From Cordylochernes scorpioides (Eukaryota > Arthropoda > Arachnida > Pseudoscorpiones > Chernetidae), in assembly GCA_030710605.1 (NCBI GenBank), contig CP092875.1, positions 69,721,823 through 69,785,822 on the forward strand: a stretch of 64,000 nt of DNA, written 5' to 3'. Position numbers and translations under genes: made by a program. How positions within the stretch are numbered: the first letter of the stretch is position 1; each line of letters opens with the position of its first letter. The notes beneath the pieces are model-generated. The model worked only from the letters and a program-made list of their open reading frames with translations, made no database searches and was not told the DNA's origin. Positions 1 through 10,861 of the stretch are shown piece after piece.

Positions 1-27
1 ATTCCCGGCCGATGCATTTTTTTTTTT

Positions 28-162
28 TTTACAATTTTTAAAACTCATTTATATATTATACAAGAATGACATCCACGGCGCCAATTTATAATTGTAACGA
101 ATAGTATTTGAATAAAAGCATTTAATCGGGTAAACCCCGGGTGTTGCCGGGTCATTCGGCTA
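28..162 (+). repeat. Dispersed repeat ending ggtcattcggctagta
   Basis: Contains ggcgccaatttataattgta followed by aatcgggtaaaccccgggtg and gccgggtcattcggctagta. The same sequence follows the inverted element at 27680-27915 and appears reversed at 57413-57500. Identity of the element unknown. Confidence 0.7.
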
Positions 163-503
163 GTAGATTATAAACATAATGTAATAAGACTCCAAATCCA
201 AATAAATAGTGTGTGATGTTTCAGTAATAGCATTGTTACCATTTTCATACAAAAGTACTGAATGAGATATTATACCACAGTATGTTTCAAATAGTTACTG
301 TTATCAAGGATAACGGAGTATTAGGCTTAAATAATCATAAGGATAACTATTTAAAACATGCTGTGACATATTTTCTCATTCAGTACTTTTGTCTGAAGAT
401 GGTAACAACGCTGTGTTACTGAAATGTCACATGCTATTTATTTATTAAGATTTTGGTCTTATTACCTTGTGTTTCAAATCTATAATCCAAATTGTGCCTT
501 AAC
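163..503. mobile_element. Palindromic MITE, family A
   Basis: Long imperfect palindrome. Ends read caatttggattatagattat and taagaccaaatccaaat inward on one side and the complement on the other; the core is gacgtttcggtaacagcgtt and its inverse. The loop between the halves here (about 285-375) is also palindromic, with gttatcaaggataac. Confidence 0.85.
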
Positions 504-698
504 AAGACTAAATATATCATTTTGTGTGATGCTTCTTTAACAATGTTGTTACTATCATCAGAGCACAATGATTTTTTGGTCAGTATTTTTGAATGAATAT
601 GAAAACAATGCTGTTACTGAAGCATCACACACTATTTATTTATTTAGATTTGGTCTTATTACCTTGTGTTTATAATCTAAAAATTGTCTGCCTTATCA
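504..698. mobile_element. Palindromic MITE, family A/B-like, diverged
   Basis: Same plan, older: tgtgtgatgcttctttaaca paired with ctgttactgaagcatcacac, then the family-A right end. Confidence 0.75.
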
Positions 699-863
699 AA
701 AATTGTTCAACATAAAATTTATCCTAGGTTACAGCTGTTATAAAGGAATAGTGTACGCCACAATACCATTTTAAAAAAAAGATTAAAATTATTAAATTAT
801 ATGAGAATATATATGTAATATTTAAAGCTATTTTACACACACAATTTAGGGAGAAAAAATTTA

Positions 864-1038
864 TAGTAGAGTCTCCCAAGAGGACACTCTCGTTAGAGAA
901 CACCTCTCTACAAAATAGTTTCCATTGCCAAAATGATCATTTTTACAATTAACCGCTCCCTGGTAAGAGGGCACCTTTCCCTAAAGGACAATTTGACTCT
1001 GACTAGGTGTTGTCCTTTACAGAAAGGTTCTATTATAT
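864..1038. mobile_element. pogo-type MITE (cagtagaacctcc family)
   Basis: Inverted ends tagtagagtctcccaagagg and ctttacagaaaggttctatta flanked by TA. Contains ctctctacaaa and aaaggacaattt, shared with about fifteen copies in the window. TIRs and TA target match the pogo/Tigger group of Tc1-mariner elements. Confidence 0.8.
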
Positions 1039-1221
1039 AAAAGAGATAGTATCTCCCAATATTACAGAGTACAGTTTATAGATTTTAGATTTAAAAATCA
1101 CCAGATAAAAAGACCAAACAAGTAATTTATTGGTAATTTGATAGCAATCATTATTCCTGCCATCTTTAGACTTAATTTACTCCTGTACTATTACTTACAT
1201 TAGAATCTCATTATAATAGCC

Positions 1222-1445
1222 ACATGATTATGTTGTTGTTGTTGTTTCTTATCCCCTTGTGTAAAGATTACATGAATTCCATGAGTTCATGCTCCTCGAG
1301 CTGTTTTATGATGAGTAGCTGCCTCTCCCAAAGGTCCTGTTTAGTGCATCTAATGCAAGCCAAAATGTGTTCTGGAGCTGCAGGTGCCAAGCTACATTTT
1401 GGGCAAGTGGAGTAGATTTTGTTATTATTTTCTATCTTCAACATG
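1222..1445 (-). mobile_element. 3' end of an RNase-H-type non-LTR retrotransposon (AAC tail)
   Basis: Minus-strand peptide LKIENNNKIYSTCPKCSLAP and EHILACIRCTKQDLWER, a Cys-His stretch typical of the C terminus of I/Nimb-like LINE ORF2, then a stop and an (AAC)n tail. Six more copies occur in the window. Confidence 0.75.
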
Positions 1446-1466
1446 ATTATGTTGCTATTGCTAGTA

Positions 1467-1800
1467 TCCAAGTTCAACTTTTGGTGACTATATGAACAAC
1501 CTGTCTCCAATTTGATTTGTTGATCACTCTGAGCTCATCTAGTGCCCTTCCAGTAGCTTCCATCCAGTTCATTTGAGGTCTTCCTTATGTTCTTCAATTT
1601 TTCCAACATCTTTTCTAATTCATTTGCTTTCATTAGCTCTCCAAAATAGGCTATTCTTTACAAATTTGGGGGCTTACAGGAATCTACCAGGGGTAATTTT
1701 GTGTAAATAAAATATTTGTCCTTATATCTATCCTTGGTACTCTGAGTAACTTTCTCCATAACATGGTTATGGCGGCATGATATTATATTCCCATGTGATG
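1467..1800 (+). repeat. Diverged RTE/BovB-like 3' region
   Basis: caagttcaacttttggtgac, then ctcatctagtgcccttccag and later cactctgagtaactttctcc match 18416-18900. The order of motifs resembles RTE-type LINE 3' ends; this assignment is by resemblance only. Confidence 0.4.
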
Positions 1801-1888
1801 TTGTTATAGTTAGGTTTGTCTTGCTACCTTGAGATTGGTATTCAAAGAAGTCAATTATATGTCATAGAACAACTATCATTACATATAC

Positions 1889-2065
1889 AGTAGAGCCTCC
1901 ACATGAGAGAACATTCACCCTAGAGGACACCTCTATATAAAATACAGCTTTCATTTGCAAAATTACCATTTTTATCTTTTTGTAACTTTCCGGTAAGAGG
2001 ACACTTGTCTGTAAAGGATACTTTGGCTCTGCAATAGGTGTCCTTTACAGGGAGTTTCTACTGTA
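1889..2065. mobile_element. pogo-type MITE (cagtagaacctcc family)
   Basis: cagtagagcctccacatgag to ggagtttctactgta; central ccattttt and ccggtaagaggacacttg conserved. Confidence 0.85.
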
Positions 2066-2286
2066 TGTACTCAATTCAATCAAATAATGTGCTGCTACTG
2101 TTACAGAGGATTTCACATAGATTAAAGCCTGTGTTGACTTACATTTGGTGAAATTAAAGAAAATATCCTTATTGGGATTGAGAAATAAGTTGAATTAGAG
2201 ATTATACTGTATCTGAGTTATAACATCTTGATCTAAAGTAATATTGTTCCAAGGATTGACTGTATTATCATTATTCATTTTTATTA

Positions 2287-2590
2287 GGGGGTCGGTGGAA
2301 GGCTGGTTAAACCCTTTGGTTTTTGACCACTAGGACCCGGGTTCGATTTCCGCATTGGACACTTTTTTCTTGTAAAAAAAAAATGCTCCAATGACCCCCG
2401 ATTCTTGCAAAAGTCCAACCCCACCAGCGAGTGCAAGTGACCAAACGGGGCTCTGGCACATTTGTAAGTGCAAAGTCAAACTGCTTTTCACATGTGTAAA
2501 CATGTGGTGCGCTTACAGTAAAAACAGTCGCCTTCTACCCACCAGGATTATCATGGCCTGTACCACGTGTACTAGGGATAAGCAAAAAAG
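2287..2590 (+). mobile_element. tRNA-headed SINE
   Basis: 5' head with RNA polymerase III box B (cccgggttcgatttcc), tRNA-like folding stretch ggtttttgaccactaggacc, then a body with aaagtccaaccccaccagcg, catgtgtaaacatgtggtgc and catgattatcatgg-like palindromes, ending gggataagcaaaaaa. Multi-copy in the window. Any open frame in it is a by-product. Confidence 0.9.
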
Positions 2591-2639
2591 ACATTGGATC
2601 ATAAAATATCAATAAACAGCTACACCAGTTAAACTTCTC

Positions 2640-2797
2640 TCTAAATTACACAACACCTAGGTTATACAGATAAAGTGTCCTTTAGGGACAGGTATCCTCT
2701 TACCAGAGAGCTACCAATTAGTAAAAATGGTAATTTTGTAAATAAATACTGTCCTTTGTAGAGAGGTGTTCTCTAATATGAGTATGTTCTACTGTAC
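2640..2797. mobile_element. pogo-type MITE, 5' end degraded
   Basis: Internal aaagtgtcctttagggacag and the right end agtatgttctactgta are clear. Confidence 0.7.
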
Positions 2798-2798
2798 A

Positions 2799-3072
2799 CC
2801 TATCCCCCGATTTACACGGTACTTGTTTTACACGTTTTCGCTTTTACACGGTTTTCCAAATAAGTTTTTTTTGTTGTTTTTATCGCACTATACTATATGC
2901 TACTGTGATTGAACACATGCGCTGTGTACACATCTCACAAGGAATCCCGAGCTTATGTGCTGACTACATATTTTAACCTGTCAATGCATTTTATTTCTGT
3001 GTACACCTATCCCTCGATTTACATGTTTTTCTCAGGAACGTATCTACCGTGTAAATCGGGGGATAGGTGTAT
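2799..3072. mobile_element. TIR element with ends acacctatcccccgatttac
   Basis: Left end tacacctatcccccgattta, right end aaatcgggggataggtgta, TA-flanked. A second internal copy of the left end occurs at 3000. Single family member in the window. Confidence 0.75.
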
Positions 3073-3243
3073 TTTATATAAATTTGATGCAAGAGAATGC
3101 TGATAGAACTTCATCTGCTTTAGAACTACAAAAATATCCTTTCCTACACAACAGTGAAATGATGCCCAGAAAGTTATTAGAACCCAGACTGCTAAAATAA
3201 CCTCTTTAACCCAACTGACTATAATTAAACAGTGAATTCAACT

Positions 3244-3430
3244 GTGATAAATCACAATTTGGATTATAGATTATAATACAAGAAAATAATTCAAATAATT
3301 TATTAGTGTGAAGTAGAGGAGAACTTCAGATCCCTCATTTATTCTATTGTCTGATGATGGTGACAATGTTGTTACCGAAACGTCACGCACTAATAAATTA
3401 TTTGGATTAGGTCTTATTTTCTTGTACTGA
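3244..3430. mobile_element. Palindromic MITE, family B
   Basis: gataaatcacaatttggatt start; tctgatgatggtgacaatgt, gaaacgtcacgc and ggattaggtcttattttctt on the right half. Confidence 0.8.
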
Positions 3431-3496
3431 ATTCAACTAAAAATCTGATCCTTTTGGGAGTTGAATTAAAGAAGTTGTTAGACTGAATACCAGAAC

Positions 3497-3960
3497 AACA
3501 ACAACAACAAAAACCTTTATTAAGACACTATTGTCTTACAAGGGGATTCCCCTAAAAGGTTATATATGTACATGAGTGAGGAGAGGAAAAGCAATTTAGA
3601 GGGGAGGAGGAGCAATCAGCCGTTGTCTGTAGAGTTGAGCACTTATTCTCTCATTTTATCAATCGCCTTGAAATATTTAAAATATTTATAAACAAATGTT
3701 TTATCTAGCAGGAGAGCAGTAAAGATTTTATATACATGGTGTTCATTATAGTGAGTTGGCCCCGAAATTTTGCGAATTTCCAGTCTCTTTTTATGTAGGA
3801 ATGGGCAATGGAATAGATAGTGGACCAAATTGTCTTGGATGCCAACATTGCAGAAGTAGCAATTTAAAGGGAGGTTTGATAGTAAGTAGTCCTCCGTGAC
3901 TGAATCCCAGAACAAACATGTTGAAGGCCCTTCACATAACCTAGTGGCCAACTCTTTCTA
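3497..3960 (-). mobile_element. 3' end of a second non-LTR retrotransposon
   Basis: Minus-strand open stretch of 102 residues with CYFCNVGIQDNLVHYLFHCP (CxxC...H...C, usual after the RT domain of LINE ORF2), stop, then a 3' UTR ending in (AAC)n on the plus side at 3497. A truncated relative lies at 11001-11266. Confidence 0.7.
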
Positions 3961-4212
3961 TTAGCTACAAGATAAGAGAACATTTTCAACATACATAGTC
4001 ATAACATTTAAATGACACACCAGAATATAATCAAAGACCTGAAATTTTGGGGAAAAACAAATTACTTTTTATTCTAAAAGAATATAAAATGGACTGATTT
4101 TTTTCAGAGAAGTCTCATTTTTCTAAAATCGATGCCATCCTTCTTGGCTATAAAGATTCCTCTGAAAGCTTGGTTTAGATTCCTTTAGACTAAAAGGAAT
4201 TGACTCTCCTAC

Positions 4213-4322
4213 AAAATAAGACCTAATCCAAATAATTAATTAGTGTGTAACACACTAATAAATTATATGGATTAGGTCTTATTTTCTCTTATTATAATCT
4301 ATAATCCAAATTGTGCTTTATC
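4213..4322. mobile_element. Palindromic MITE, family B, internally deleted
   Basis: Both termini (ataagacctaatccaaataa and ggattaggtcttattttctc) meet at aattagtgtgtaacacacta; the hairpin core is lost. Confidence 0.8.
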
Positions 4323-4353
4323 GACTCTCCTAGAAGTTTGTCTTTGATAATAT

Positions 4354-4521
4354 AGTAGAACCTCCCCCCACACACGAGGGGGATACCTCTCTATAAAGGA
4401 CAAATTTCATCACCAAAATTACCATGCTTACTAATTAACAACTCTCCGGTAAGAGGACACTTCTCTGTAAAGGAAATTTTGTTTTTGCAACTAGGTGTTC
4501 TTTACATGGAGGTTCTACTGT
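4354..4521. mobile_element. pogo-type MITE (cagtagaacctcc family)
   Basis: agtagaacctcccccca to ggaggttctactgta with aagaggacacttctctgtaa inside. A half copy follows at 4640-4740. Confidence 0.8.
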
Positions 4522-4807
4522 ATATAATTATACATACATAGAGAGAGGGTGACACTGATGGTGACAGCAAGGCTCTACTGTCATCTTAACTCCATCCACC
4601 ACTGAACATTAATGCCACAATCTTAAAGGCTATCTTATAAGTAGAACCTCCAAGAAAGGACACTCCTGTTAGCAGACACCTGTATTAAATTTTATTGCCA
4701 TCTATCGTTAAAATTTTACACAAATAAATTTACTGGCAATGCGTTTCTTTTTAAATATCATCAAATATTATCTCTACAGACCTTACTGCAATGATATGAT
4801 TTATTGA

Positions 4808-5112
4808 ATGAGAGGGCTTGGCTCATCAGTAGTGAACCCTCTCAGAGGTTTCGCCTGTTGTATTGGACTGGTTTTTGACCACTACGACCTGGGTTCGATT
4901 CCCGCATTGGACACTTTTTTCTGTTTAAAAAAAAAATGCTCCAATAGCCCCCGATTCTTGCAAAAGTCCAACCCCACCAGCAAGTGCAAGTAACCAAACG
5001 GGGCTCTGGCAAATTTGTAAGTGCAAAGTCGAACTGCTTTTCACATGTGTAGACATGTGGTGCACTTACAGTAAAAGCAGTCGCTAACTACCCACCATGA
5101 TTATCATGGCTT
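4808..5112 (+). mobile_element. tRNA-headed SINE with altered 5' end
   Basis: Box B ctgggttcgattcccgcatt and the usual body. The first ~50 bases are replaced by agagggcttggctcatcagt...gaaccctctc, a hairpin also present at 40205-40232. Confidence 0.85.
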
Positions 5113-5329
5113 TGAGATAAGAAAGAAGACTAATGTCCATTATATATGAAGATCAACCTAATACAATAGTAAAGCAGTTGAAGATTAAATTCACAATACT
5201 GTTAGGAGTGTTCACCACATGCCCTTCTGTTTCATTTTATAGGGTAATGGAGATGGTAAAGTAATATTGTCTGGCTAACAAGGAGCATCATTTTACCTTC
5301 ATTATTCTTCAGCTGAAGAAAAATATTTC

Positions 5330-5633
5330 TTATTATCCTTAGTACACTTGGTATAGGCCATGATAATCATGGTGGGTAGAAGAAGGCGATTGCTTTTACT
5401 GTAAGAGCACTGCATTGCTACACATGTGAAAAGAAGTTCGACTTTTGCACTTACAAATGTGTCAGAGCCCCGTTTGGTTACTTGCACGCACTGGTGGGGT
5501 TAGACTCTTGCAAGAATCGGGGGTCATTGGGGCACTTTTTTTTTTTTAATTAGAAAAAATGACCAATGCAGGATTCAATCCCGGATCGTAGCGGTCGTAA
5601 ACCAACAGTTTAAGCCCTTCCACCAACCCCCCC
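5330..5633 (-). mobile_element. tRNA-headed SINE
   Basis: Reverse-strand copy from ttattatccttagtacactt (tail) to caccaaccccccc (head). Confidence 0.88.
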
Positions 5634-5667
5634 CAGAAGAAAAAATGAATTACTGCATTCATTACCT

Positions 5668-5757
5668 TTGTCTGATGATGGTAACAACGCTATTTCTGAA
5701 ACATTGCACACTATTTATTTATTTGGATTTGTTCTTATTACCTTGTGTTTGTAACTT
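5668..5757 (+). mobile_element. Palindromic MITE, right half only
   Basis: tctgatgatggtaacaacgc to ttattaccttgtgtttgtaa; no left half nearby. Confidence 0.75.
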
Positions 5758-5830
5758 GCTTGAAAGACAAGCATAAGTTCAAATTATCATTGATCCTATC
5801 CATGATAGGATGTATTTAAAATGGATTCTA

Positions 5831-5950
5831 AGTGAAAAGTTGAACTGCTTTTCACATGTGTAGACATGTGATGCACTTACAGTAAAAGCAGTTGTCAACC
5901 TCTACCCACCATGATTATCATGTCTTGTACCACATGTACTAGAGATGGTA
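5831..5950 (+). mobile_element. SINE 3' fragment
   Basis: ctgcttttcacatgtgtaga through catgattatcatgtcttgta. Confidence 0.75.
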
Positions 5951-6127
5951 GATGAATATGCAATTAAGTCAACTGCACATAGGTAGATGTAAAAGAAAGG
6001 AGGATTTATCTCTCTCTGCAATAATTCTCAATGAATTGTATGTCCTTGACTTTTCCTCTTGGAAGAGAACCCTCACAAATTGAAACACACTGTTTAAAGA
6101 CTTGAGGAATAAATAATATTTAAAATA

Positions 6128-6620
6128 CAGTGAAGTCTCCCATGAAAGACCACCTTAAAACATGGCCATAACTGGTCTCTCCTGGAGTTAGCCTCTCATC
6201 AGAGACTAAGTTTCGGTTGGAATGACTTGACCTTACATCACAGTCTTTGATAAAAGACCACCTCCAGGAGCCACTAGATTCACCCATGATTTCAAGTGGT
6301 CTCTCATGGAAGTCTGTAGTACTTCTAATATCCCACTAATTTGTATAAAACAAACTTATTACAGCAAAATCCTGCTAAAACAAACCTGGGATATAGCGAA
6401 ACTTCCCTTATAACTAACTTGAAATATAATCCCTATTTTTATATAATTGTACAGTGAACTATGGCTACAATATATATTGCGTATGATAACTATTTTTTGT
6501 CCGATTCATTAGTGCTGTAAAGACCAGGATATCCTAAAGGATATGGCTACAATGAACCATGGCTATAGTGAACCATAGGTTGAGTCACATTTAGGGTTTG
6601 CTCTATGAGGGGTTTTACTG
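6128..6620. repeat. Degraded pogo-type terminal repeats
   Basis: Two overlapping remnants: agtgaagtctcccatgaaag...tctcatggaagtctgta (6130-6325) and cagcaaaatcctgctaaaac...ctctatgaggggttttactg (6362-6620). Related ends recur at 7158-7262 and 42436-42540. Confidence 0.5.
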
Positions 6621-6777
6621 GATTGTGATGTATTCTTTTCTCTCCTCAGGAGGTCTTAATTAATCAGAATAACAGTCGTACCTCACTATAATAGCCAAGG
6701 CCTCATGTTGTTATAACCACAGCTAAAATATTTGAGATCTGGAAGCTTAGAAATATGGTTATAACTACCTTTCTGTT

Positions 6778-6963
6778 GATAAGGCACAATTTGGATTATA
6801 GATTATAAAACAAGGTAATAAGACCAAATCCAAATAAATAAATTATGTGTGACGTTTCGGTAACAGCGTGACAAAAGTACTTTTGTCTGAAGATGGTAAC
6901 AACGCTGTTACCAAAATGCCACACACTATTTATTTATTTGGATTTGGTCTTATTACCTTGTTT
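6778..6963. mobile_element. Palindromic MITE, family A
   Basis: gataaggcacaatttggatt to tggtcttattaccttg; the loop is almost absent. Confidence 0.85.
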
Positions 6964-7262
6964 TACCTTTCTGTTATAAAGGAGGGTGTTATAACAATGT
7001 TTTTTTTTTTTTGTAATTAACATGAAGCACTATTTCTGTAGAGGATTTTTCTCTCTCCTACAATAATCCTCAATGAATTACATGTCCTTGGCTTTTCCTC
7101 TTGGAAGAGAACCCTCACAAATTGACACACATTCTCTAAAAGACTTGTGTGGAATAAATAATATATAAAATACACTGGAGTTTCCCATGAAAGAACACAC
7201 AACAACATGGCTATAACTAGGTTCTTCTGGAGGTAGTCTCTCAAGTTTAGCAGGATTTTGCT

Positions 7263-7639
7263 GTAATAAGAAAATGAATGAAAACTTGTAACGTTTCCTA
7301 TTTAGAAATAAGGGATAGTCACAATACTTTGTGTTTTTAATAGTTAATTAAATTACAACAAGGTGTTAACCATAATATATAAACAATGTTAACTTATGCA
7401 AAATTAGAGAAAGAAAAGAAAGTACAGTGACTGCCCTAACTATGATGAAAAATCAAAGAATAATTAAATATCTTACATAAATAAATACAAAGCATGTTAC
7501 AAAACTGCTGCTTCATAAATCAAGAACTTGTCTGCCCTTATGGGAAAGGATAAAAGGACAAATTGATGTAGGTGGGCGTGAGAATCAATATTTGCCAAAA
7601 ATGCCACCTTTATCAATCTCAGATAGAATAAAGTTTCCT
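7263..7639. other. No recognisable feature
   Basis: AT-rich sequence with no exon or repeat family that I can recognise. Confidence 0.5.
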
Positions 7640-7745
7640 ATAATTCTTCTTCTTTCTTATCTCCACTCAATCACACTAAGGTATCAAGCTTGTAAAACTT
7701 GAGATTTTTGATGGTGTCTGCCGGGGAAGAGTAGAGCTATAATTC
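7640..7745 (-). mobile_element. 3' fragment of the (GAA)-tailed retro-repeat
   Basis: cttctttcttatctccactc, aatcacactaaggtatcaag and tttgatggtgtctgccgggg match the longer copies at 33423 and 52186. Confidence 0.6.
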
Positions 7746-7857
7746 TTTAAACTGTCAGGTCTCAAACCTAGATAACTCTGTATGCTATTTTTTGTTTGTT
7801 TCTCTTTCAGAAGCAGTGTAGGCCTCTTTGACCTAGCTTACTTAACAACATGCAGCC

Positions 7858-8036
7858 AAGAAAATAAGACCTGATCCAAATAAATTAATAGTATGTAACG
7901 TTTCAGTAACAGCATAAAGAATAAAGATTTAGTCTGATGATGGTGACAATGCTGTTACATCACCCACTATTAATTTCTTTGGATTAGGTCTTATTTTCTT
8001 GTAGCTATAATCTATAATACAAATTGTGCTTTATCA
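7858..8036. mobile_element. Palindromic MITE, family B
   Basis: ataagacctgatccaaataa to aatccaaattgtgctttatc, with the right hairpin arm shortened. Confidence 0.8.
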
Positions 8037-8162
8037 ACATGAGGCCAAATTTAACTTTAGAAAATTGTAAGGAAAAATTTAGCACAATTTCAAATTGCAA
8101 GTTAAAATAACAATTTTTATTTAAGACAAAGAATACAAACTTTTAATAACAAGTAGATTTAG

Positions 8163-8390
8163 TGATAAGGTACAATTTGGATTAATAGATTAGAAACACA
8201 AGGTGATTAGACTTAATTCAAATAAATAAAATGGTGTGTGACATGTTGGAAACAGCATTTTTGCAATCATTTCAGTGCCTTTTATGATAGTAATAACGCT
8301 GTTACCGAAACGTCCCACAGTATTTATTTGGATTTAGTCTTATTACCTGGTATATTTATAATCCATTCCTATTGTGCCTCATCAACAAGA
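8163..8390. mobile_element. Palindromic MITE, family A, diverged
   Basis: gataaggtacaatttggatt to attgtgcctcatcaa. Confidence 0.75.
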
Positions 8391-8682
8391 ATCAAGATGG
8401 AAATTGATATTGTAATTTGCCAATAAAAGTATAATCTCTTTAATTCAACAAATTTTCAAAAATCCTAATCAATCTATTTACTTTAAATTTAACCAGCTAT
8501 AATTCATCATTAACTTTAATTCAACCAAAAATTATCATCTCTTGGGGTATTGAATTAAAGAAGTTAGACTGTATATATACTTATGTTTCAACTTGGAAGT
8601 ATTTTAAAAAATTCTATTATGTATTGATTATCTATCATTCATAGCATTCCTCTCATCTTATCAAAGTGAAATTAGAAGTGAT

Positions 8683-8915
8683 ATAAAGCACAATTTGGAT
8701 TATAGATTATAATTCAAGAAAATAAGATCTAATCCAAATAATTTATTAGTGTGTGACGTTTCGGCAACAACATTGTCACCATCATCAGACAAAAGAATAA
8801 AATGTTCTTATGTTTATTATATGTTTTATTCTTTTGTCTGATGATGGTGACAATGTTGTTGCTGAAACATCGCACACTAATAAATTATTTGGATTAGGTC
8901 TTATTTTCTTGTATG
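8683..8915. mobile_element. Palindromic MITE, family B
   Basis: Both hairpin arms complete: cgtttcggcaacaacattgt on the left, acaatgttgttgctgaaaca on the right, loop around ttatgtttattatatg. Confidence 0.88.
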
Positions 8916-9061
8916 AAATTAGATGTATAGGTATTACTAATTTGACCAAGTATTACTCTCATGTTTACAGCAACAATATTAGTTTCCATTCAACAGATGG
9001 CAAAAATATTGGTTTGGTCCCAGTTCAAAGACCTCAATTTCAAAATTGATAAATGAGATAT

Positions 9062-9211
9062 ACAGTTAAACCTGTCTATAGCGCCCCCTCTAAATAGCTC
9101 TCGATTTTAAATACGTAGTACGATGCGATTTACATAAAAAGTGACTTGTCTATATCACCCTATTTTGGTGAGTCCCAAGAGGGTGCGCTATAGACAGGTT
9201 TAACTGTATTC
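9062..9211. mobile_element. pogo-type MITE (cagttaaacctgtctatag family)
   Basis: Perfect inverted ends cagttaaacctgtctatag / ctatagacaggtttaactg with TA on both sides. Confidence 0.9.
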
Positions 9212-9311
9212 AGATTAAAAAAAAAAAAAAGAAGAAGAGAATAGGCTAAGGGATTTATTTATTTTTTAGTTTTAAAGATATTCTTTTCATCAAAAATTTT
9301 TAATTTAGGTA

Positions 9312-9488
9312 CAGTAGAACCTCCATGAGAGGACACTCGTGCTAGAGAACACCTCTCTACAAAGGACAGTTTTCATTTGCAAAATTACCATTTTTACTAT
9401 TTAGCAATTTTCCGGAAAGAGGACACCTCTTCCTAAAAGACACTTTGGCTCTGCAATTAGGTGTCCTTTACAGGGAAGTTCTTCTGTA
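9312..9488. mobile_element. pogo-type MITE (cagtagaacctcc family)
   Basis: cagtagaacctccatgagag to gggaagttcttctgta. It ends about 25 bp before the acceptor of the first exon. Confidence 0.85.
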
Positions 9489-9513
9489 TATCCTTTTTTT
9501 TTTGTTTCCAAAG

Positions 9514-9645
9514 AGAAACTCATCACGTTTGGTGTGTGGATGTTGCACAGACCAGAACGGAGATAGCAACAAGAGGGAGATGCACATTAGGGAACTGCTA
9601 GCGACAGAAGAGAGCTATGTGTCGGACCTGACCACCGTCACTGAG
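9514..9645 (+). CDS. ITSN: Intersectin-like RhoGEF, exon 1 of window (start of DH domain)
   Basis: First recognisable exon of an intersectin-type guanine-nucleotide exchange factor. The motif IRELLATEESYVSDL matches the first DH helix of intersectin (human-type form IHELIVTEENYVNDL). In the family, DH-PH activates Cdc42 and the whole protein scaffolds clathrin endocytosis at the plasma membrane. The exon ends in phase 0 at GAG before a GT donor (9646). A long pyrimidine run precedes AG 9512-9513, giving the start used here; AG 9549-9550 is an alternative that would start the exon at 9551. The EH, coiled-coil and SH3 regions of a full intersectin are not seen in the 9.5 kb upstream, so earlier exons lie outside the window or the gene is a short form. 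All thirteen exons join in one frame, about 497 codons plus stop. Confidence 0.88.
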
Positions 9646-9704
9646 GTAGGTCCCCATCCCCCTGACACCCCATCCTCCTGACCTGACCTCTGTTCCTCCC
9701 ACAG

Positions 9705-9811
9705 GCCTTCTACCAGCCCATCAAGGACTCCGGACTACTCACCGATAATGAACTCCACACCATCTTTGTCAACTGGTCCGAGCTCATCTTTGCCAACACC
9801 AAACTCCTCAA
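9705..9811 (+). CDS. ITSN: Intersectin-like RhoGEF, exon 2 (DH domain)
   Basis: Follows a 59-bp intron (donor 9646, acceptor cacag at 9700-9704). Encodes AFYQPIKDSGLLTDNEL followed by IFVNWSELIFANTKLL, matching the intersectin DH stretch that reads IFVNWKELI in vertebrates. The exon is 107 nt and ends two bases into a lysine codon at the donor AA|gtaagt (9812), completed by the G that opens exon 3. The next intron is nearly 2 kb and holds a palindromic MITE, a 77-bp tandem duplication and a LINE fragment. Confidence 0.92.
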
Positions 9812-9829
9812 GTAAGTTTTCCCTGATTT

Positions 9830-10360
9830 TTATAGAGGACTTCTCCTTCTGTCATTATGAACTGATCATTTATTTTGTTAGAGGTTTATATGTAAATAAA
9901 TGAAGTCTAAAAAACTTTAAACTTCTTTACAACTTTTCAACTGCTCTAAAACTTACCCATGACAATATCTAGGAAACAATATAAGCAACGCAAGGTGACT
10001 AAATATAAATAATTACATGTTTGTTTTATTATTTTTTGGTCTTATTACCTTATTTTTTAAAAATATATAATTAAAATTGTACCTTATTAATTCTCTCCAT
10101 AGTTAATCCTTTTTCCCCACTGTTACTTAGCCTTCTTGTTACAATTTTATTTATTTTTTGCTTATCTCTAACCCAACTGACTCACTCTCTTAGCATCTTC
10201 TTTTGTCTTGTTAATTAATGATTTCTATATGGATTCTCTAGAATATCTTCTTTTGGTTTGGTATCAATATTGAGGCCCTCTTCCCCTATCTGAATAAGGC
10301 TGTTTCAGGATACCTTGGGATCTGAGGAAAGTGTTTTATTATTATGCTTTTGTGCTATAC
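9830..10360. other. Intron sequence with MITE scraps
   Basis: A family-A right-half scrap at 10035-10090 (ttggtcttattacctt). Nothing else recognised. Confidence 0.5.
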
Positions 10361-10361
10361 T

Positions 10362-10565
10362 GATAAGGCACAATTTGGATTATAGATTATAAACACAAGG
10401 TAATAAGACCAAATCCAAATAAATAAATAGTGTGTGACGTTTCGGTAACAGCGTTGTTTCCATCTTCAGACAAAAGTACTGAAGTTGTCTGAAGATGGTA
10501 ACAACGCTGTTACCGAAACGTCACACACTATTTATTTATTTGGATTTGGTCTTATTACTTTGTTG
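10362..10565. mobile_element. Palindromic MITE, family A, near-perfect
   Basis: gataaggcacaatttggatt start; hairpin arms separated by a minimal loop (aagtactgaagttgtct). Confidence 0.9.
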
Positions 10566-10567
10566 TG

Positions 10568-10721
10568 CTATACCTATCTCAAATACATTGGTACAAATCA
10601 TGAGTACAACTATCGTAGACAGGATTTGTTTTACTACAAGTATACTATACCTATCTCAAATACATTGGTACAAATCATGAGTACAACTATAGTAGACAGG
10701 ATTTGTTTTACTACAAGTGTA
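10568..10721 (+). repeat. 77-bp tandem duplication
   Basis: Two consecutive copies starting ctatacctatctcaaataca (10568 and 10645), nearly identical, just outside the MITE. Confidence 0.9.
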
Positions 10722-10861
10722 CCCACACACTACATGTGTTTTAACTTGTGGAAAGACGTTTAATCCTGATTCCTAGCTGTCTCCTTGTTCTCTTTACAAA
10801 ATAAGATCTGGTTATAAATAGGCTCCTCCAATGTATCCTGCTGTTGGATAACTAGAAGACT

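Noticed and set aside
2335-2365. True tRNA gene (box B cccgggttcgatttcc)
   Set aside because: The same head is followed by the same ~230-bp body and A-rich tail in many copies, and the cloverleaf is imperfect; it is a tRNA-derived SINE.
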